NCBI GenBank assembly: GCA_905250115.1
Contig: CAJNOI010000011.1
Coordinates: 248,001-312,000 of the forward strand
Origin: Adineta steineri
Taxonomy: Eukaryota > Rotifera > Eurotatoria > Adinetida > Adinetidae
Length of the DNA stretch: 64,000 nt
Direction of reading: 5' to 3'
Positions 25,537 through 36,256 of the stretch are shown here, piece after piece (position 1 is the stretch's first letter; each line of letters starts with the position of its first letter). A program made the translations under genes and the position numbers. The notes beneath the pieces were generated by a model that saw only the letters and a list, made by a program, of their open reading frames with translations, made no database searches and was not told the origin of the DNA.

Positions 25537-28091
25537 TTATTCAAGTGCTGAAGCTAATACAGCTACACCACGTTCATAGAAATGAAATTCTGATGTATTT
25601 GCTTGACCAGCTTTAACATTCATCGTACATAATAATTCTGTACGTAGACCATTACCATAAACTGGAAGAGTTACATCTTGTTGATTGTTCTTTTTTTGTA
25701 ATGATGGTGGATCAGTAGGCATCTTCCATTCAATTGCTAAAAGTGGAATATCATCGATAATTGCACTGGAATAAAATAATGCATTATTACGACATGAAGC
25801 ACCTTGTAATTTTAAACCTAAATTTGATAATGATATTAAAAAAATTTCTTCTCTTTTTAAATCAAAATAAGACTGACCGGTTATGAGAAAGATATTTTGT
25901 TTATTTGAATCTATTTGAGAAGGTTGATCAAGCATTTGTACATGCATAATAAGTTCTTCTAATGAAACTTGTAATGATTGAGCTGCACATTGACGTGTTG
26001 CTGTGAGATAAGCTTCAGGTGTAAATAACCCGCCAAGCCACATTTGAACACTCTAAACAAAATTTTTAAATATCTTTCTATCATTTTCTCATCGAACATA
26101 CTCGTAAAGATTGAACACCTTCATTTGTTGTTAATGTTGCTAATTTATCAAGTTGTTTTAAACGAGCAACAAAATCCGACATCCATTGCATTGCACTAAT
26201 ACGTGGTGGTACACGATATTTTTTCCATGTTGGTGGTGTAATACCTAAATAAAAAAAAATAATTTCGAATTAAATTAATTAATTTTGGTAATACCTTTAG
26301 ATAAATTATTGAGTAAATCACGTGTATCATTCGTTTGTTTTTTACTTCCATCACATACGGCTTGTATATCAGTAAGGTCTTGACGTACGGAACGTAAAAG
26401 ATTACTAGCAAAATTAGCTTCACGTTCAACACATCGAAATAATGGATCTTTAATATTTTCTGTTGTACGTTTGATCGTAGGTAATGTCTAAAAAAAACAA
26501 TAAGGGGAAACAATTTTATTTTTCTAATTAAATTACTTTAGGTAATAATTTAAGCCAATTAGCTGTAGTATGTTGTACATGTACCATCCATGCTGGTTTT
26601 CCAGCAGTATCACCTTCATCTTTATTCTCACCAGCATTAAGATCTAGAATAAATATGATAGAGAAGTTTGCTTTTTTAATTATTTCTTTTTACCAAGTGC
26701 AAGTGTGCTTTCATCACTTTGATCACATTTTAAAAGATCAACTGCAAATTTACTACCTAAAATAAGATGAAATATTGAAAACAAAAGATTATCGAATGAT
26801 TTATAAATTACCTTCACTAATTAATAATACTTTTTCCGCATTATCTGGTAAACCAAGCCATGTGGGTTTTTCATTTGCTGAAAGTTGTTTTACCCATTCG
26901 ACATATTTCATTTTTGTTGTATCTTGTGGCATAGGTATTGATAACGATGATGTATCATCTTGAATTAATGGATATGAACTATTAAGACTTTCTTGACAAA
27001 ATAATTTAGCAACAAAAGAAGCTAAAAGACGTTGATCAAATCTATATTAAATAATAAAAAATTATTCTTTAAATCATCTTCATCATACCGATTATCAAGT
27101 CGTCCACCATAGATACATGAAGCAATTAAATATCGAAGAGCATCCCAAGCAACATCCTATGATGACAAAAAACAAATTTAATAGAATTCAAAATAAATAA
27201 CTCACATCTTTTCCTTCATTACGAATCCATTGATCAATAGTATCACATGCAAAACGAAGATCACTTTCATTAATTTCATAATGTTTAGACCATCCCAATG
27301 GTGTATAACGTAAACGTTCTACCACAAGAGCATGGAGCCAAGCAAGTCGAAAATAAGCTTTAGCTCGTATATTTGGTATTTTTTCCATACGACTTTCAGA
27401 GAATTCATTTAATGTTCGCATAAGACTTGGACGAATACCCGTAGCTGGTTCAAATACTAAACATAAACCCATACGTAATAAACTTGTCGGAAGCTATAAC
27501 AAAAAAAAGAAATTTGTTTATTTTTCAATTGTAATAAAGAAAATTCATAATACTTTTGGATGAATTTCTGTTGATAAAAATAATCGGAATGATTCATGAG
27601 GTTTCAATGAATGTAATTTCTTTTCTAATTCTTTAAGCCATTGAGGTGCTAAATGAACGTTTTTTAATAATACCCAATTTCCTTGTTTAGCAGCTGTATT
27701 AATTGCTTGTTCAGCAAGTGAAAAACCTTCAGCCGAACCTTTAAAAATAAATTGAAAAATTTAGAAAACAAAATAAGTCAAATCATTTTCTCATACCAAT
27801 AGCAATGCTAGTTAAATTTTTATTAAGATTTGTTGCTAATTCTTCTACACGATTTGATGCATCATGACCCGGAACAGAACAAAGTAGAATAGGTGTTAAA
27901 CCTTGAATCTATTCAACAAAAAAAGATTATTTTCAATCGATAAAATATATTTTACTTCTTCATTGATAATTTGTTCTAAATTTAGAAGTGCATCTGCTTT
28001 CTGAACAAATTCCGATCCAAAAACACTTTCAACAAAAGATTTTGCTGCAATAATTAAACGATCAGGTCGTACAGCTCGAGTTAATAACATC
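25537..28091 (-). CDS. DYNC1H1: Cytoplasmic dynein 1 heavy chain, C-terminal part only
   Basis: About ten open, well-spliced exons from 28091 down to a stop at 25537, roughly 700 aa. The first recognisable residues [20 protein letters not shown] correspond to the family's LLIIQAFRPDRL, deep in the C-terminal AAA6/C-terminal-domain region. Later landmarks are [66 protein letters not shown] and the terminal FYERGVAVL. All match the cytoplasmic 1 class, not axonemal dyneins. The first exon has a normal acceptor (TTTTTTAG), yet no upstream dynein exon exists on this strand anywhere to the right, so the stalk, AAA1-5 and tail are missing. No stop or frameshift is seen in the retained exons. Likely a rearranged 5'-truncated copy, a misassembly, or less likely a very long intron. 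Confidence 0.88.
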
Positions 28092-30139
28092 CTAAAAAAT
28101 AATTTAATCATTAAAATTTCATGAAAGACCCTCTTTTCTTCCATCATGTCCGAAACGGTAAATTTTCCATCTATGCTTACGTTATAAAGATATATAATCG
28201 AAAGCAGTCTGGACTATCTGATGGTAAAAGAGTGTTTTCAAACTGCACACCAAATACTACAGTAATGCACTCACCCGACTCTGTGAAGTTCTCTAAAAAT
28301 GCTATATTTACAACCTTAACAAGAACATAACGCAATCTACGTTCACTAAGCTGAAGACTAAACATTAAAATGGGTCAGGAATATAAGGCAAATGTGCATC
28401 TTCAAGCTCTTTCTGCATAAAAACTATTCACTTCGGCTAGCAACCATTTTTTCTTTTGGCTATTATTTAAATGACCAGTTTTTAATATATAAGTATCAGT
28501 AAAAAATTTAAATTACATTAGTAAAACATTCAGATTTTCTCATTCGAAAAAATAAATTTACTGGTATGAAGATTAATTTATTATGAGAAAAATAAATAAG
28601 AAATCCACAAGATTATTAAGCAGGAATTCGAAATATGAAAATTTAACTATTGTACTTATAAGATAGGCCTAACCGTTGTTCATCCACCTCTTTGTTTTCT
28701 CTTTTACCAATTAGTATTGTTTTGCTGCGTGTGATTCAGAATATTTTTAACAAATACATGCACGACAATGTATCTCTATATGGTGTTTGTCAAGCATGAT
28801 TTAGAGCGCAAACTACACTTTTTGTTGATCTAACTGTTTGGTACCATAAAGTTCATAATTCTAAAGATATTATTGATTCTGCAACAAATATTTTGCATTA
28901 AATGTGGACGGGTGTGAGAGTGATGCTATAGCACATTTCGATCTCTGTATAACTACATTTTAATTCAACTGACCATTTCGTTTATTTTACTGACTAGAAT
29001 ATATATTCCCAATCTTAAAAAGTTCAGAAATCTCACAAAAATTCAAAAATCTAAATCGTTTTCTCTCGTAAGAAACGATATTTATAATGAATTTGATTGA
29101 ACATTGAGTTTTTTGATGGAGCATTAAAAAATCTTATGTTTTTTCTCTTTGGGATGGGAGGAGCAGGTGGCCACGAAACTTGAAAGTATAACTTAGACAT
29201 ATTTTTATATGTGAGTTATACAAAACGCGAAGACGGAAAAAAAGAAAAAAATATCATTCGTTAAAAGCCAAACGAAGCGAGTATGAGTCCATAGAAGGAA
29301 AGATGATTAAAATAATGTAGTTAAGTGTATGTTATGAGTAATGTCTTCTTTTATAAAAACAATTTTTATACGATAAGCAGTAGTTTAGCTGAAATTTTTA
29401 TAGTTAGAATATATTTTACTATGCATCGTTTTTTGAGAGAATCTATAAATTATAAAACAGGGAAACATATTAACGATCGAGAAATTGTATGTGCAAGTGA
29501 AAAACTAGTCTGAATTTTCTATTTCAATATACTTCATTAGAGAAGATGATGAAGCTATAATAATATACAAGAGACAAATATTTATTTACAGCGGTTTTTA
29601 TTTGGAAAATATCATAAATAAGACAATATTCGACGTCATCGACAAAATCAATGAAAAACATTAGAATATGTGTTTATTCCTGTTGTTGTCAATGCCTACG
29701 TTGACTATATATGAAACAAGCAGAAGCAATTTTTTTTCATCGGACAAATGTGTTTATTGAGCGTATAGAAGACGTCATTGGTTGATATCAGGACATTTTT
29801 TCTGTCTTTCCTGATATTTGATAAATACTTTACAAGGACAATTTAATTAAAAATAGAATAATTTTAAGGAGAGTATGTTCATTTTTCTTTTGTTAATACC
29901 TTGATGGTGACTATTTCAATACTCTAAATAGTTAAAGAAACAACAATAACATAGTGTAGTTATGGATGTATCATTTTTGTTGGAAAAAAAACTTGTTGCA
30001 AAAGGTACGGCGCTTTTTTCCGGGAATGAATAGCTATTAAATTAGAGAGAAAGAGTGTTGTAGAAAACAGAAGAAAAAAACTAGTGATATAAGTTAGTCA
30101 AACATTTATAAAATATTTTAGAAACTAAAGAAGTACAAC
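28092..30139. other. Non-coding stretch upstream of the dynein fragment
   Basis: Two kilobases without any dynein exon. The segment 28130-28365 is compositionally different and open in overlapping frames on both strands (plus: LSDGKRVFSNCTPNTT; minus: FLENFTESGECITVVFG), but I cannot name it. The rest is ordinary AT-rich sequence. Confidence 0.5.
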
Positions 30140-31751
30140 ATGTTTTGGGTAATATTTATTTTATCATTATTTTCTGTTTGTAATTCTATTCTTATTACTA
30201 AAATACAAAATATTATAATAGTTGGTAATATGTATAATAATTTACTCAATGTAACAGAAGATCAATGCGTATGTGAAATGATAAAAGTAAATGATTCAAT
30301 ATCTGCTTTGAATTATTTTTCAACAAATCAAACTTGTCAATTATATCGTTCAAATATTAGTACAATTTTTGTTGAATTTTATTTAAATTCTATTATTATA
30401 TTTCTTAATCAATCGTCAATAACAATACTAAATATTCTAGAATATCGTAAGTTTTCATTTTGCAATACTACAAAAATATCATAACTATTTATAAACCCAA
30501 ATTTCAATAATTTGAAATGAATTTGACGTTTGTGTTTTTTAAATTCTAAAACATTCGCTAATATAACAATGATAGTATCCACTGACTGTAATTTGTGAGG
30601 TTCGCTAACCATGAGTATCTATCCTCAGAATGGGATTATCCACAAAAAATCACTCCGATCAGTGAACCGAGAAGTGCTAGATTGTTAACAAAACCTTATT
30701 TAATGTTCTTATTGCACTACGTTAATCTCATTTTTTCGAAACAGAGCCGAGTACATCATCAGCAACACCAACAGCAATAATATTAGCATCACCATCATCA
30801 ACATCACCATCAGCAATATCAACATCGACAACAACATCATCAACAACATCAAAAACAACTTCAACAACAACATCATGGTCAACATCAACTTCAACATCAT
30901 CATCAACGTCAACTTCAACATCAACAACAACGTCACCAACAATAAGTGGTAAGTGTGGGGCTAAGCATTTAATGCTTACGTTAGATGTTGAAAAGAGAAA
31001 TAGTTTCACGAGATTTTATAATGTAGTGTTTGATACTTCGAATTATCTCAAGCTAGAATAAATAAGACGAGTTTGATGCACAGAAAACTTCTCAAGATGA
31101 AAAAATGATCTTTCTACACAGGCAAACTAGTATCTGCATATCAAGCTGAAGACAAGATGAATTAATATTTGACCAATCGAGTTTTTTCAAATATTTGATA
31201 GTTCACTATGTTGTTGTCTTTTTTCAATACATAAGAATGTTTATCCTAACGTGCGAAGTATGTTTTGAGAATGATTGTAATTGTATATAGAGCAACTGAA
31301 GCTCCTAGTTAACGTTTTATAACTTATCGTGATTTTTTAGACTTGACTGTCTTATCCTTCTCTGTACATCGACTAAACTAAGAAGTCAGCTTGTAAACTG
31401 ATAAGTAAAACTTTGTTAGGCAATGAAAGACTGTATTATGTTTGTATTATTGCTCTGCACTGGTTGCAGGTGTGGATATCTGAGTAACGTTAATGTAATA
31501 CCCCACACCCACCAAATTCTACACAATTCAACCATGACTTTTTATCACTAAAACGTTCAAAATACTAAAAATAATTTCTGTTTTTAATAGCCTGCAACTC
31601 TTTTCTTAATCAAGCTACTTATCCAGTTGCCTTTAATCCATACTCGGTGGCTGTCGCCGATGTGAATAGCGACAACAAACCTGACATTATTGTTGCTAAC
31701 TCTGGTTCAAATACCGTTGGTGTTCTTCTCAATGCGGGCACTGGTACCTTT
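30140..31751 (+). CDS. Secreted Thr/Ser-rich protein with FG-GAP/VCBS repeat, 3' end in gap
   Basis: Exons 30140-30446, 30745-30948 and 31591-31751 join in phase. Exon 1: signal peptide MFWVIFILSLFSVCNS and a Cys-containing module (DQCVCEMIK..SALNYF..NQTCQLY) that looks PAN/apple-like. Exon 2 is almost entirely Thr/Ser (TTTSSTTSSSTTS), a mucin-like O-glycosylation linker. Exon 3 begins ACNSFLNQATYP and has a VCBS/FG-GAP propeller repeat (VAVADVNSDNKPDIIVANSGSNTVGVLLNAGTGTF) with a calcium-binding DVNSDNKPD loop; more repeats are expected in the gap. Exon 3 uses many C/G-ending codons, unlike exon 1. Introns 30447-30744 and 30949-31590 carry no gene. A ligand-binding or adhesive surface role is inferred. 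Confidence 0.75.
30745..30948 (+). repeat. Coding (TCA/ACA)n low-complexity tract
   Basis: About 200 bp of TCA and ACA triplets with occasional substitutions encode the Thr/Ser linker. The opposite strand is also open (Asp/Val-rich) purely because of the repeat and is not a gene. Confidence 0.9.
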
Positions 31752-31851
31752 NNNNNNNNNNNNNNNNNNNNNNNNNNNNNNNNNNNNNNNNNNNNNNNNN
31801 NNNNNNNNNNNNNNNNNNNNNNNNNNNNNNNNNNNNNNNNNNNNNNNNNNN
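31752..31851. other. Assembly gap of 100 N between two unrelated genes
   Basis: Exactly 100 N. Left side is a VCBS-repeat exon, right side is the middle of a B-type cyclin exon. Both genes are incomplete at the gap, so the real missing sequence is much longer than 100 bases, or the join is wrong. Confidence 0.99.
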
Positions 31852-33324
31852 TTGCTGAACAAATTAATATCGAAGAAATTGAACCACCATATACAAATGA
31901 AAATTCATCATTAAAAACTAATGATAATGATGATGATGAAGCAATTGATCCATCATATGCAATGGATTATATAGCTGATATAATGAATTTATTATATACA
32001 TTAGAAAAAAAACATCCGATTCAATCAACATTTTTAACTAATCCAACATTACCAATAACAACATTAGCAAATGGAAGTGCAATACGATCATGGAAGCTAA
32101 CAGTTAAACATCGTATTATTGTTGTTGGATGGGTTATACAATTATTTTATTCAAGATTTCATTTATCACAAGATGCTATGCATATGTAATTTTTATTTAA
32201 ATTTAATCTATATATAAAGTATTCTTTTGTTTTTAGTTGTATCGGTTTACTTGATCGATTCCTTCAACAATGTTTAATGTCTACCAATGGAGATAAAGGT
32301 TTTGTAACACAAAAAAATTTACAATTAATTGCTGTGGCAACATTTCTTATTGCAACAAAAGTTGAAGTATGTTAAAATGTTCTATTTGATTTTAAAATTG
32401 TATCTGTAATGAATATACGAAAGGTGCGCACAAGTGTGTTAGTGAGGATCTAGAGATAAAACGAACCCTTTCAACCTGACCATCGTCTGTGCCTTTCGGA
32501 ATCCCAACTGTACTATATAATTGTATGCATTCTTGAGGGTGTGGATGTGGGTCGGTGTGGATGTTCTCATTGTCTACACCCGCATCCACACCCACACCCA
32601 CACACACACCTACATCTACACACTCAGCCACACCCTTACTCTCAAGCTCTAGTTTAGTATTTTAACAAGTGAAATCATATGATAATGTTTATTTCATTAG
32701 GAAACTCATCATCCACCAGTAGATGAACTTGTTTATGTTACTGATCATGCATATACAAGTGAGCAAGTCAAAAGAATGGAAAAGAAAATTCTACATGAAT
32801 TACATTTTGAACTTAATCGACCAACAAGGTAAACTCTCCTTTTTTTTGTCTTAATATATGTTTAATCTAATACAAATGATTTATTCTTGTATACTAGTCT
32901 TCAATTTCTCCGTCGTTTTTCATTTATTTCAAGTTGTAATGATGAACAACATGCTATTGGAAAATTTCTTATAGATATGTCATTACTTGATGTATTTTGT
33001 CTTGATTTATCTCCGTCACTTATAGCTGCTAGTGCAACATATATTGCACGTTATATTATTAATCAAAATCAACCATCAACATTTGAATATTGTTGGCCTA
33101 ATGATTTACAAATTCGTTCACCATATAAAACAATTCAATCTTTATCTCATGGTATTCGAATATTAGCACAATGTATTGATAATTATTTATCGGGAAATAG
33201 TTCCAAAGAATATGAAATACTTATTAAACGTTATGAACATGAACAATTATCAAAAGCTAGTACTTATTGTAGACAACAACGAACACTTATTCATCAATTA
33301 GCAAATGACCTATTAGAAAACTAA
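31852..33324 (+). CDS. CCNB: B-type mitotic cyclin, N terminus missing in gap
   Basis: Exons 31852-32185 (open at the left), 32237-32366, 32701-32828 and 32898-33324. The cyclin box runs from WKLTVKHRIIVVGWVIQLFYSRFHLSQDAMHICIGLLDRFLQ through KNLQLIAVATFLIATKVEE to the C-terminal fold starting RPTSLQFLRRFSFI. MEKKILHELHFELNRPTSLQFLRR matches cyclin B ([24 protein letters not shown]). CDK1 partner controlling mitotic entry. The usual MRAILVDWL helix is altered to HRIIVVGWV, losing the conserved Asp. The destruction box would lie in the gap. Exon 1 has an acidic stretch (NDNDDDEAIDPSYAMDYIADI) that fits the conserved pre-cyclin-box segment. Confidence 0.88.
32536..32630. repeat. Interstitial TGTGGG/CCCACA telomere-like tract with fold-back
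   Basis: Within the cyclin intron 32367-32700. The left arm is GGGTGTGGATGTGGGTCGG (plus strand G-rich) and the right arm is CATCCACACCCACACCCACA (32584-32603), giving an imperfect inverted repeat around a short loop (GTGTGGATG/CATCCACAC pairs perfectly). TGTGGG is the telomeric repeat reported for bdelloid rotifers (established knowledge, from memory). Confidence 0.6.
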
Positions 33325-36256
33325 TGTTTTTTTTTTATATATATATTCTTTATTTGTTCTGTTTGTGATCTGATCATCGTTAATGATGATACTGATATTT
33401 TTTTTCTGTGCAATCGAATGAGATTGATATATATATGATCTGTTTACTTTTTACAATCATTATATATATCTTATTTTGTCTTAATATTGAATTGTATCAG
33501 ATTATTTTTCTTATTTACTCGTATATTAGCCTTTTTTCCTTCATTTTTTCTCTTAAATCGAATAGAATAAATAAATATGTCAAATTAAAACAAAATCATA
33601 ATAAACATTTGATCAAATTTCAATATTCAGATGTTACATAGAAGGATTTATAGATATGATTTTCGATTATATATAATGTAATTCAATAAGATCAATTTTT
33701 ATTTGTACCCATGAAAACTTTATTGTTTATTCAGTTATAAATATCATCAAATAGGATAACATGTTTTATAAAGTAACAATCGTTAAGAAAACTATGTTAT
33801 ATTAATATATATATGAATGATTGATTTTTAACGACAATATTTTACTATTTAATGAATAATTAAGTATATGATGCGAAAGTTACCACGCTACATGTATCAA
33901 TTCAAATAATCCCAGCTGGATCGAGCTAAAAAAATGTTTGAATTGTGATTGATATTTTTTTTAAATCTCAAAAGAAGATATTATACAATATAGATAGTTT
34001 AGAGAGCTTTTTATATAATTATCAATTTCATTGCAGCTCGATATAAGGCAATTTTCCAAACGAAGTGAATCTAATACGAATTTGATATATGAAATAACTT
34101 TCTGCATGATTTCATTAATTCGCATTTCAAAAGATCTAATAACTTATATTACATCATAGTCTTACATAAAAATTTTGTTACTAGATTCATATATCTATTT
34201 AGCTAGAAAATAATCAAATTGATAACTAATAACGATAATGAACATGCAGAAAAGCTAGTTTATTCGAATATTGATAACTAAGTAATTAGCACAGGATATA
34301 AATACTACGAAATCTCTAAGTAGAAAAACGAAAAGTACAAAATAATGAAGTATATATGTAGATATATAAGTTCATGTATGTTTAACTAATTGATGGTAAA
34401 ACTGTATCGTTTATGTAAACATAGACGATAGAAGGAATTAGATAGAATAGGACAAATTATTTTCTTAGAAGCATCCAATCGATGAACGAAACAAACAAAT
34501 AGTTGACCATGAAAAATATAGGTGGTCTTGAGAAAAGATATAGTTCTGTTGATAGAAAATTAATCGAGACACGACTTGATCTTCGATGCATACTTATTCG
34601 ATAATTGAAATCATTCTAGCACTAAATATTCATTGTGTTTTGCTTCAAGGCACTGACTGACTGACTACTATTATCATGATCGATTTTTCTATCTACGTGA
34701 ATGACGATATACAAGTAGCTTTAGAGAATCTACTATATAATTAATATTATTTTGCACATAATTTTAGATTCTGTATAAACTATTTAATAATCCTTATTCG
34801 TCGAAAATATAAGTTCTTTTATTCCTTGCGGTAAATTAAATAGATACAAAACAAAAGTTATCTAATAAAATAATTTGTAAACTCAAAAAAGCAAAAAAGG
34901 TGTTACATTAATATGAGACACATTTTTTCTACAAATACGGCGACGGTATATACCTGTCAAAATTTTCACCTATGTAAAAAACGACTCACTTGAGAAATCA
35001 ACATATTCTCGATTGACTACCTTCAATAAATGGTTAAAACTGTTGATTGAATTGTATACAATCATATCATTTTTTTCTTTTTGTTTTAACGGAAATCTAT
35101 ATCGCAATTAATTTTATGATAATATTTCCTAACTTTAACCTAACTTAATATGTTATGCGACTCAAGAATTTCAAAAATATCTTACCCTATAACTTTGCTT
35201 CCTGTCTCTCTCTCTGTACATATAGATATATATTTTCTCGAGTAGTAAAATTCTTGTCTTATTATATATGAAGTCATTTTCTTTCAATTAATTCTATCAG
35301 CTTGTTATCATTTGCAAATCCTAATTGAATCAATTCTATCCTCTTCTATTAGAGAAAAAAAAATGATAATGAAAATGACAAACCGTTTTTCCGCTTAGTG
35401 ATTTATTAACGACGAAAGAGACGAGAAGACGAGACATAAACATCAATTGCAAAAAATAACAACAGAAAAATGAGAAAAAGACTAATTTTTTTCCTCTCAT
35501 ATTCTTCATGTATATATATATAAGCAGTCTAAAGAAAATCAGACGTTCATACTAAATGTGCATTCAGGAAATAAATCAAACATTGACTAATTAGTTCTTT
35601 CTTCTCACATTATATCTGACAGTATTATGTTACAATGACATTTTTACACAAAAGACATATTCAATACTGAACATTGAAGCATTTATTGATTATGTCTAAC
35701 AAATTAACAAGGTCAGTTTTTGTAGCCTATCGACATTGACCAGGATTCAATTTACTCAATAAATAAATCATCATCGTCGTCGTCTTTATCGATAGTGTAA
35801 CATCATATAAACTATCGTTCTCTTTCTCCATAGATAAAACATTCACTAACTTTCTAAACGTTTATCACTTAGACATCTTTCATTATATAGAATGTAATTG
35901 TCGATTGATTCACACAGTTTTATTTATCTGTATATGTTTGAGAACAAAGATAACTGTTACAGTTACTAGAAAAAAAAGATATTCAATGAATATAATCATC
36001 ATCATCATCAATACCTTTCTCTCTTTCTCTCTCTTTTCCCACTTACATTACTCGTCCTTGTCGTTACGCGTACAAAGAGTTAAGAACAATTCATTTCATT
36101 TCCTTTACTATTAGAAATGAAAAAAATGAGTATGTTAAATAAACAGTTAGAAACTAATCGAATATATTTATATGAAAGATATTTACCTTTTTAATCATTA
36201 TTATCGATAGATCAATGAATATTTTAATTAATAATGATACCAATAACAATTTATAA
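33325..36256. other. Intergenic, no gene seen
   Basis: About 2.9 kb of AT-rich sequence between the cyclin and the LAR locus. Open frames here are short, hydrophobic or low complexity. No RNA gene or mobile element is recognisable. Confidence 0.6.

Noticed and set aside
30709-31009. Two long Asp/Val- and Leu/Met-rich minus-strand frames
   Set aside because: Antisense shadows of the TCA/ACA coding repeat of the Thr/Ser-rich protein.
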